DNA of 28,786 nucleotides from NCBI GenBank assembly GCA_943704425.1, contig CALSCP010001655.1, positions 5,889-34,674 on the forward strand, in the 5' to 3' direction. Both the position numbers and the translations under genes were made by a program. Of the stretch, positions 21,105-28,786 are shown piece after piece. The notes under the pieces are model-generated. The model worked only from the letters and a program-made list of their open reading frames with translations, had not been told where the DNA came from and searched no databases. Position 1 is the first letter of the stretch. Each line of letters begins with the position of its first letter. The stretch is from Ministeria vibrans ATCC 50519 (lineage: Eukaryota; Opisthokonta; Filasterea).

Positions 21105-22290
21105 TTGTTCGCCTCTCTTCTCATTCTCTATCTGTCTCTTCTCATTCTCTATCTGTCTCTCTGCTATGTACCTCTGGATCAGTGTCTCTAAAGATGTACA
21201 TGCGCGTCTTTTCCATTGCGGCAAACAGCTCAGGGTTGTCCGACGCCCATCGTACGTCCCAAACGTCTTTGCGCTCAAACACAATCTGCTTCCCAAAGGA
21301 CGTCCGCAGAGTGCCTTTGGGAAAACAAAAAGGGACAAAAACATTGTGACAAACTTGTAAAACACAATCATTCTTACCTGCGTCTTCGGACGCGTTGCTC
21401 TCGAGAGCGGCCGTGACAGCACTCTCGGGCGTAAGAGCAACAAGTGCAAGCACACCGTGAATATCAATGATGCTCAGTCGACTCGCATTGCAGTTGAGTG
21501 ACATGGACTGCGGACGATGGCCCATCGTGAGACGCGACGTGAGTTGCAGCTGAGGAAAGTTGTAGCGCTGAAGAGTGCCCGACTCTCGTGCGACAATAAT
21601 CATCTACATACAAAAAGTAATGAGATGGGCAGTGTGATTGATCGAATATTTTCAACCTTTTCGCTGGCAGTAATGGCGCAAATCTGATCCTTTGTGGCGA
21701 GTTGTGACTTGGCGGCAGACGGATTGACACCACCCTGTTTACTGTCGACGTGGAACATCACCTCACGGCCCTTGTCACGACTCACTCCCGCTGCAAACCC
21801 ACTCGTCACCTCAGTTTGAAACTATGCAAAACAAAATCAATCAATGTCATTTTGTGCATGTCGTGGACAGACTTTATTCGTACCTGCCACACAAAAATGG
21901 TCTCTTGACTGGCGACCACAGCAAAATCACTGCAGAGCGCAACAAACATGGGATCCATATCCACTTGAACAGAGTCAAGAGGAGAGCCAATCGCATTGCA
22001 CAGAATCAAAGTAGACTGTTGTGACAAAGAACACCCAAAGACCACAAGCAAAAATGATTGAGCTTGAAATACAATACATGTGATTGTACAATTGTAAAGT
22101 ACCTGTCCGGGCTCATCTGAGTTTGTTGAGAGCAAACAAAGATCTGCCGTAGCCGTAATATTGACGAGGTTCTTGACGTACTTGAGACGGCGCTCGAGTG
22201 TCTCACTGTTCCAGAAGACAACACAGTGCTCCGGACGGTCTGCGCGCACATACGCGTACACCACAGTGTTGTTGGCAAAGAACGCCTAGA

Positions 22291-22324
<34 letters not shown>

Positions 22325-24639
22325 ATATACAAACAAGTAAAAAAGAGAATAAAGACACAAAGTACACCTCTCTTACCCACATGTAGTCAGGCCTGACGTT
22401 GGCAAAGAACACGTACGAGTCAATAGCAATGACCACCCGCAGTCCAGAGCCCTCCCACGACACTCCATGCAATACTTTGCCCCGACATTTAAGAGTGCGC
22501 AAATGCTCTCCGTACGAGTCGTAAAACTGCACTTGCAAAACAGCCTTTTCACCCTTCTCCGTTGCGACGTACTGCGCACCCGCCACTGCCAGAATTGTTC
22601 CCGTCGGGTTCCATGCGACCTGCACAATGTGCATTCCCGCGTCAATCAGCGCTGGGTCCGGGTCGTTGATGTCTGCTGACACCTGCAGACGCCCGTTCTG
22701 GTACGCCACGACCAGCGCCGGTGCGTCCTTGGCCGAAAATCCCCCTTCACCCGCGTACCTTCAATGCATCACTCAGTCAGTCACGCGCACATACGAAGCA
22801 CACAAAGCACGCAAAGTCCACAAGCATACAAAGCACACAAAGCACACAAAGCACACAAAGAATACAAAGAATACAAAGAATACAAAGCACTATGCAGACG
22901 CACACATATATAATAATATATTTACATGCACAGAGACATAAATTATACACCACATACACTTAAACTTTATATGTTTCACCCTTACCAGTCCAATCCTGCG
23001 AGAGGCGTGTCGCCACTCACGTCCCGCACACACGCCACATCCATGCATCCCGATGCATTCCCTGCTGCGTCGTGCACCAGAATCTCTCCTTTCGAAGTCC
23101 CAAACAACAACAGCTTTCCGTCGGGACTCCAACACACTTTCGCCAGAGTGGCTCCTATTGACATACCAAAATCCAAACACGATCAACTGTGCACGACCAA
23201 AAACGTTTTCTCTCCGTTGGATTTTCACCTTTGATCTCTTTGCCCCAAACACGGTTTCCCTCAACACTGCCCACAATCACTGCTCCGTCTTCGTACACAA
23301 TTGCAATGCGCTTTCCAAACGCATCCCATTTCATGTCGGTCACCACTGACTTTTGTCGGTTGTTGATCATGTCTTCGTACCACGCTCCACGGTACATTAA
23401 CCATACCTGAGACACAATGCAAGTGTCACGCGAATCTGTTCATTGACCTTGTTTCGATTTGCGTTGGTCTTACCGTGATGAGTCCGGTTGAGTCGCTCGT
23501 TGTCAGTTTGCGGTAGTGATGGTTCCAACAGCACAGCACCACTCGCCCACTGTGTCCCTCCAGTGTTTGGTTCATACTCAGCGCATTCTTATCGCCAGAC
23601 GCCTCAGGATCCAGTTGAAGGACCTGGCCAAAAAGAATAGCAACAGGAATAAAAGTTTAAAAGAAGGAGAAGAAGACATTTCCAATCAAAAAAGAGAATA
23701 GCAAGGCGTATATTAGTTTGGGGATATTTTTTCTCAAAATAATGAGAAAAAATATCAACAAGTAGAAGAACATCAATATAGACTTGAATAAAGGACTATA
23801 ATTCCCTTTCGAGTGTCAAAAGAAAGACACACATAAAATCTCATACGAAGACGCAATTTCAAACGGGCATTTTCGAGAAGGTAGGCAGAAAATAATACAC
23901 TCTGGTGCACACTCAGAAACGCTGACTAGATCCCCTTTCGAGTAACAAGAGCATCAAAAAGAAGGAAAGACATAATAATTATAAAAATAACTATTATTAT
24001 AAATTATTATGATAATGATGTTGAATCAGTTGTCATGGCATATTCGTCTCGTCCTTACAACACTGTGCCACTGTACCTTCCTCCACCCATCTCCCCTCTC
24101 AAACAATCAACAGCGGTCTTAATTACAAACACATCTTATCATTGGATGGAACAACGAGCGATTTCCTCTGACAATCTTTCTCTCTTTCTTACTCTCTCAT
24201 TCTCTCTCTTCCTGTGTGTCACTTTCTGTCTACTTTCACCAATTTTTGTCATTTTCTACCTTGAGAAGACCATTGTCGCCGCCACAAGCAATCCAGCCTT
24301 GTTCGTGGTTCCATGATATACTCCGCAACGACGTGTCGTTCGGAATGGCAATCTTCTTGCTACAGAAATTTCAAAAAAACAAAAAAAAATTAAGACAAAC
24401 CGCTCAGTGTCAAAAAAGAACAGAAAAAAAAATCAAAAATGCGATTGAAAGCAAACACTGCTTCTGGACTACCCATCATTTTTTCACTTCCAGCGTGCAC
24501 TCCACCAAAGCAGATGGCGAAAGACAAAGTAAGGCCAAAAAAAATCCCACGTCACACAAATGTTCTCTCACACACTCTCAAACCAAGTGAAACCCCCCAT
24601 ACTCCACCACCAAACTCTGTACCTCAAGTAAATGAACAT
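17815..24639 (-). CDS. IFT121: Intraflagellar transport protein IFT121/WDR35, complete, 23 exons, 1188 aa
   Basis: Exons in gene order: 24639-24623, 24359-24260, 23623-23474, 23406-23229, 23154-22986, 22758-22377, 22285-22103, 22015-21884, 21821-21657, 21603-21378, 21314-21172, 21011-20869, 20713-20566, 20505-20359, 20253-20120, 19672-19540, 19471-19457, 19397-19290, 19112-18942, 18878-18763, 18696-18570, 18351-18160, 18102-17815. All phases agree and all introns are GT-AG. The start [13 protein letters not shown] is diagnostic. Further marks are [96 protein letters not shown] and a C-terminal zinc-binding WLCAVCKH...NCPLCHS. Two N-terminal WD40 propellers are followed by a TPR-like solenoid. 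Length is close to the human protein (about 1180). IFT121 belongs to IFT-A, which drives retrograde ciliary transport and brings membrane proteins into cilia. Confidence 0.97.
18391..18494 (-). repeat. TATCACTTTGTTTC minisatellite in an IFT121 intron
   Basis: Read on the minus strand, units of about 35 bp consist of CTATCACTTTGT, TTCTTTCTCC and CTCCTCTCTC. The same unit recurs at 19220-19260, 20771-20850 and 28519-28786. Confidence 0.85.
19220..19288 (+). repeat. TATCACTTTGTTTC unit plus CT run in an IFT121 intron
   Basis: One clear unit followed by CT-rich sequence, in the orientation opposite to the array at 18391-18494. Confidence 0.75.
19789..19998 (+). repeat. Minisatellite of about 20 bp in an IFT121 intron
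   Basis: About nine degenerate copies of AATGAGATCAGACGCAC plus a short variable spacer, within the 447-bp intron 19673-20119. Some copies read AATGAAATCAGACGCAC. Confidence 0.92.
20771..20850 (+). repeat. ATCACTTTGTTTCTC minisatellite in an IFT121 intron
   Basis: Four to five short units of TCACT(T/C)TGTTTCTC followed by CTTTCTCCCTCCTCTC, related to the array at 18391-18494. Confidence 0.85.
21065..21103. repeat. (CA)n microsatellite in an IFT121 intron
   Basis: About 19 CA units in the intron 21012-21171, followed by duplicated TCTTCTCATTCTCTATCTG boxes. Confidence 0.95.
22291..22322. repeat. (CA)n microsatellite in an IFT121 intron
   Basis: About 16 CA units next to the acceptor side of the intron 22286-22376 (on the minus strand a GT run close to TCTAG). 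Confidence 0.95.
22793..22892. repeat. 10-bp tandem repeat in an IFT121 intron
   Basis: About nine units of CACACAAAG or AATACAAAG type, 10 bp apart, within the intron 22759-22985. Two sub-arrays differ in two positions. Confidence 0.92.
23624..24259 (-). other. Longest IFT121 intron (636 bp)
   Basis: It separates the exon ending GGDNGLLK from the exon starting VLQLDPEAS. It contains a retroelement-like TTC tail (23661-23690), two related boxes CCCTTTCGAGT at about 23811 and 23934, AT-rich TAATTAT stretches and a CT-rich block (24179-24215). No coding sequence is seen in it. Confidence 0.8.
23661..23690 (-). mobile_element. TTC-tail fragment inside an IFT121 intron
   Basis: On the minus strand it reads TTGATTGGAAATGTCTTCTT followed by CTCCTTCTT. 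It matches the tails at 14395-14426 and 8222-8264. It is only a fragment and carries no other recognisable element sequence. Confidence 0.35.
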
Positions 24640-24801
24640 TGAGATCGCTGACACTCACAGAAGCAAACAAAATAAAAATAAATTATTATTATTTTATTAT
24701 TACAAAAATCAAAAAATTTAAAAATACAAAAATTCTCTCGCTTCCCGCCCTGTATCATTAGTGTAGTACTGTTGAGCTGTTGATCAGTGTCTTTTTTTTT
24801 G
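24640..24801. promoter_or_regulatory. Short bidirectional promoter region between IFT121 and the glycosyltransferase gene
   Basis: Only 162 bp separate the two divergent start codons. The middle is very AT-rich (24665-24735), with a palindromic AAATAATAATAATTTATT-like core. The promoter role is inferred from the layout. Confidence 0.45.
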
Positions 24802-27540
24802 ATGCTAATGATCACTGGTGGAGTACGACTGGCGCAGCGCAATCCTGTCGAGGCTGTTGTTAGCGCCGTGGTCCTTGTCGCATTCGCCGTCCTCTTGCTG
24901 AGAGACAGCAGCGCGTCGGCTGGTCATGGTGGTGGTGGTGCTGGTGGTTCACATGGACTGTCGGCGCAGATTGCTGCACCGTCGTATTCGGGATCGCGCA
25001 GCATGCCACAAAGCGTGACACAAATTGACACGAAACCTTTGGCTGCCTGGAAAAAACTCAGCGTGCCCTCCTTCAGCGGCGTTCCTGACCCCCTCAATGA
25101 AGCCAATGCACTGGCGTCGTATGCGGTTGCGGAGAAAGTTGTCATGCAACAGCTGGTGGAGTCGGAGCGAGGCGATCGCAAAACGTCCACGGCGTCGCAC
25201 GTTGACGCGTGTCCTCTTGCCCTTGACGACGCCGTCCGCCGCAACCTCCTGCTCGACTCGCGCTTCCTCGAGGGTCAAACACTGTTCACAGGCTACACTG
25301 CCGGGCGCCACAACATGTCTATTGTCGTGATGGCGTCGTGCGTCGACCCAAGCGGCATGATGCTGCGCTCGACACTCTTGTCCATTCGCGACGCAGACTA
25401 CGAGCCGTGGTTTGCCCCGCTCAAGTCGCAGCTGGACATTATCATCTTCTTCGACGTTGCCGCGTCCGATGCGTGCCGGTCGGTTGCCCTTGAGTGGTAC
25501 TGGAAACTTGGCAGCAAAACTGTAGTGCAACTGCCGTGTTCCCTGATCACCGCCACGCCTCTGGCACGTCGCGTCCTCGCTTGGAACCCGCTTCAGGTTG
25601 AGGCCGACTACGGCAAGGCGCGTCTCGTACTCGACGAAGGCTCCGTTCTCAGCCCTGTAGCACCCTACCTGGCTCACAACCTCACGCTCGAGTTCAAGAT
25701 GACAGGCGACACCGGCGTGCGCCAGCACGATACCCTTGCGGCGCTTTTCCGACTGCACCCGCGCCGTCCGCTGCGTCGCCTCGTCCCCGACTACCTCTGG
25801 CGCTCACCCGCTCCCGAACCCTCCTCAAGCTATGCACAAATGGTGCTGCGTCGCCCCGAGCCCGGTCACTACGAAGAGATCCTGCTCTTTGCCCGTCCAT
25901 GGCTCGACTTCCTTCGCTGGACCGCACGCCACCTCGAGTTGACCAAGACGCGCCTTGATCGTGTGCGCCAAGAAATTTCACGACTTGAGACGAGCCGCGA
26001 GAATGATGCAGCCCAGACACGCGCCGCCACTCTGCGCAATGATCTGTCGTACGCCAGCAGTTTTACGGCACTGCTCGCGCTCTTCTGCCAGGAGAAGAAT
26101 CTCTACTTGCTCGCGCCACAGCTGCACAATCGCAAGCAGATGGCCAGTTCGCTGTTTTCGGGACAGGTGCTCCGCGAAGGAGCGCTCTTCCGTGACAATA
26201 AGTTTCGCACCGCCTCACACTCGCCACTACCCTTCCTGTCTATGTCTCCCTGTCGCTACGACAACGACGGCCGGCCCCGCGACGACATTGCCAAGATCCT
26301 CGAGCTGTCACGCAAGCACGGCGTTGTAGCCATGACAACCGTCAACACTGCCTTTGTCGAGTTCACTTGGAGCTTTTTGTGCCAGACGCGCTCGTTCAAG
26401 GGCGTCCATGAGAGTTTGGTGCTGCTCGCGACGGACCAGCCGGCGTACAAGGCACTGCGCAACAACCCCTTTGGCGTGCATGTTGTCTACACCCCTCCAT
26501 CCTCCGACAGCAACGACTACGCTGAGTCGCTGACGTTTGGCACGTACGCGTACGGTGAGCTCATTGTCGAACGACTCCTGTTCAATCTCGAGGTCGTCAG
26601 CTGTGGAGCCAATGTACTTCTGATGGAGACGGACGCAGTCTGGTTTGGCAATGCTATTGCTCTGGCGCCCTCCTACCGCAAAGATCCAGGTCCACAATCC
26701 GAAGCAGCCATTGCTGCACTCGAGTCTTCGCTCCCCGACATGCGCCTGTACATCAACCAGCAGTTCTACAACCGCGAAAAGCAACATGACATGTTTGAGT
26801 TTGGCGGTGGTTTCATGTACATGCGTCACTCGCGCGCAGCCGTACGCACCCTCAGCACCCTTGCTTATCGCTATGCCCACCACATCCAGCACTGGGAGGA
26901 GATTCGCGGTGAGAAACGCACCAGACTAGGCAAACTCGGAGGCGCAAATGATCAAGTAGGAAAACATAGATATTTTGTTTTTTTTGCATCTCTCACTCAT
27001 TGTCACTTTGCCTAGACGATTCTGTCGCATATGCTTCAGACGGAGAAACCTTTCAATATCCAGTTTGATACGTTCTCTCAAAAGGCTCTGCTCAATGGGA
27101 CGTGGTACAAAGAGAAGACTGAGGTAACTCACACACGCACATACACTTTAGGTACGGTATTAATACTTTGTTGAATGTGTGTGGTTGTTTTTGTTTTTGT
27201 TTTTGTTTTTGTTTTTGCTTTTGTTTTGTTTTTGTTTTTGCATTTGTTTTTTGTTTTTTGTATGTTTTGTATGTTTTGTTAGGCATATGGACTGAAAAAC
27301 GTTGAGGAATGGACTACGGCGGACGAAACGCGCGAAAAGAAAATACTGACACAGCTGCGTCAAGAAACTCCCTCGCTGGAGAGCACTCTGGTTCTCAACA
27401 ACAACTTTATCCGGGGCACGGAGGCCAAGAAGGCACGAGCACAGCGGTTTGGGCATTGGTTTGTCAAGGCAGTGGCAGGCGGTGGGGTTGTCTGTGACGC
27501 AGGGGCTGTGGCGTCTTTTTTGGCTTTGATTCATATGTGA
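24802..27540 (+). CDS. Type II membrane glycosyltransferase, nucleotide-diphospho-sugar transferase type (PF03407-like), 839 aa
   Basis: Three exons: 24802-26955, 27016-27123, 27283-27540, all phase 0. The start could be ATG 24802 or 24808. Residues 1-16 are followed by one hydrophobic segment (about 17-33), then a Gly-rich stem, typical of a Golgi type II enzyme. The catalytic part lies in the C-terminal half: VAMTTVNTAFVEFTWSFLCQ, LLATD, then LLMETDAVWFGNA (about 603-617). Its ETD replaces the usual D-x-D metal and nucleotide-sugar motif of the family. The family marks NDQ (716-718), F(D)TFSQKALLNG and LVLNNNFIRGTEAKK follow. About 400 residues between stem and catalytic core are unfamiliar to me. 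Families with this fold transfer arabinose, galactose or xylose to glycans or proteins; the donor here cannot be told. Confidence 0.85.
27181..27282. repeat. (TTTTTG)n repeat in the last glycosyltransferase intron
   Basis: Hexanucleotide array just upstream of the acceptor TTGTTAG. It may serve as an extended pyrimidine tract. Confidence 0.9.
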
Positions 27541-27609
27541 TAAACACACACACACACACACACCACAAAGATACACCTCACAAAGATACACCCCACAAAG
27601 ACACACAAA

Positions 27610-27679
<70 letters not shown>

Positions 27680-27894
27680 CACACACCTCGTTTTTATTAT
27701 AAAATTTTAAGACCATAATTATGTTCTTTCTTATCCTACACGAGTCTTCTTGCGAAAGGAGATATTTCAGTAGTGTGCGCCTGGGTATAATGCCCCGAAC
27801 ATCGGTGGGTCTCAACCAGTTCATCCAGTAAAAAGTATTTTGCGCTTCTCCTTTCCTTTTGTAATAATTAATGTGTACAACACACGCGTTTGAG
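27541..27894. other. Convergent spacer between the glycosyltransferase gene and TTC1, with a long CA array
   Basis: Holds both 3' untranslated regions. Bases 27543-27687 are CA-rich: CACACAAAGA units, then about 35 pure CA units. The rest is AT-rich without a reading frame of note. Confidence 0.7.
27543..27687. repeat. (CA)n microsatellite with CACAAAGA units
   Basis: Compound array; the perfect CA part starts near 27611. Confidence 0.95.
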
Positions 27895-28481
27895 CTATTG
27901 GTTGAAGGAAAGAGAGTAGCCCCCGCCCGGTTGTTCCACCATCTTGAAGTTGTCCGTGCTCATTCCAAACTTGCCCAAAATCGTATTTCCAATGTCCTTG
28001 AGCTTCCCTATCAATTCACACATAAGGCATTCAGAACAAAGTTTCAGCAAACATAAACAATCAATATCGTCACACTCAGTACAACATATAAAAAACCACA
28101 CACAGTTACTATCACTTTAACTATATCTTCTTCTTATACCCAGCATTTCATCTTTGAGCTTTTCGTTCTTCTCTTTGATCTGAGTGGGCAGTCTACGCAC
28201 AGCCCTTCGCGCAGTCTCATTGGTCGCATCTCTCTTCAAACACTCTTCATAATCTATACGTATAAAGTAGAGCGCATGGTAAGTCACATTCGCTCTCCAT
28301 CTCACTCACTGCCCAATAAAATACTTGTAAGAAATTATAACAAAAATACACACAAAATATTATTCTAATTATTATTATTATTATTAATTACCTTTCAGTG
28401 CATCTTCCAGACTGTCCGTCTTCTCACGCGCAGTCGCTCTGCGCAAATACGCTTTGGTGTACTCGCTGTCCAGCTTCAGTG
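27895..28481 (-). CDS. TTC1: TTC1-like tetratricopeptide protein, C-terminal part only
   Basis: The three last exons are visible: 28481-28392, 28253-28140, 28007-27895, with matching phases. The rest of the gene lies beyond the right edge. The visible protein ends a TPR (ALKLDSEYTKAYLRRA, EKTDSLEDALKDYEECLKRD), then has the TTC1 signature RLP.QI.EKNEKLKDEMLGKLK and the end FGMSTDNFKM...GGGYSLSFNQ. In animals TTC1 is a cytosolic TPR co-chaperone that binds Hsp90/Hsp70 tails and Ras or G-alpha proteins; the same role is likely but not shown here. Confidence 0.93.
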
Positions 28482-28659
28482 CTATAGATAAAAAGAAGTA
28501 AATAAGTCTTCGTGCATGTCTCTCTATCATTTTGTTTCTTTCTCTCTCTCTCTATCACTTTGTTTCTTTCTCCCTCCTCTCTTTCTATCACTTTGTCACT
28601 TTATTTGTTTCTCCTTCCTCTCTTTCTATCACTTTGTCACTTTGTTTGTTCTCCCTCCT

Positions 28660-28748
<89 letters not shown>

Positions 28749-28786
28749 CTTGTTTCTTTCTCCCTCTTCTCTCTCTCTCTCTCCTC
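28482..28786 (-). repeat. TTC1 intron made of CT and TATCACTTTGT minisatellite
   Basis: On the plus strand there are several units of TATCACTTTGTTTCTTTCTC, then a pure CT run (about 28664-28743), then one more unit at the window edge. It matches the arrays in IFT121 introns at 18391-18494, 19220-19260 and 20771-20850. Confidence 0.88.

Noticed and set aside
27531-27824. Cys/Val-repeat frames over the CA array
   Set aside because: Pure translation of (GT)n. No gene context.

Overview
The window comes from an intron-rich nuclear genome of a ciliated or flagellated protist. Genes have up to 23 exons with GT-AG introns, and exons are clearly richer in GC than introns and spacers. All three standard stop codons end genes, so the standard code is used. 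Introns and spacers are full of TAA, CA and CT microsatellites. A complete IFT121/WDR35 gene shows that the organism builds cilia. ATP10, a YjjX-type XTPase and a PF03407-type glycosyltransferase fit a free-living protist. I cannot fix the lineage from the sequence alone; a rhizarian is one possibility.

Left third (1-7941). Two related genes lie head to head around a 557-bp spacer that contains a 179-bp-spaced duplication. The leftward one is cut by the window edge. The rightward one reconstructs as five exons and 1974 residues with an unusual order: N-terminal domain shared with its neighbour, class 3 lipase-like domain, hydrophobic hairpin, P-loop GTPase, HECT ubiquitin ligase. This is the most remarkable object in the window.

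Middle (7942-14490). A 12-segment membrane protein that may be otopetrin-like sits between two inverted copies of a short element. Next come a spacer with a telomere-like motif, a small secreted six-cysteine protein on the minus strand, another duplicated spacer, and a decayed fragment that looks like the 3' end of a non-LTR retroelement. Its TTC-rich tail recurs twice elsewhere in the window.

Right half (14491-28786). Compact housekeeping genes alternate in orientation: XTPase (+), ATP10 (-, stops 44 bp apart), an unknown 135-residue protein (+), IFT121 (-, 23 exons, 1188 residues), a type II membrane glycosyltransferase (+), and the 3' end of TTC1 (-), which runs off the right edge. Neighbours share short bidirectional promoter regions or convergent 3' ends. 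Many introns carry private minisatellites, and one minisatellite unit is shared between unrelated introns. I see no rRNA, tRNA, CRISPR array or prokaryotic-style operon. All exon boundaries are my own reading of splice sites, frame and family conservation.
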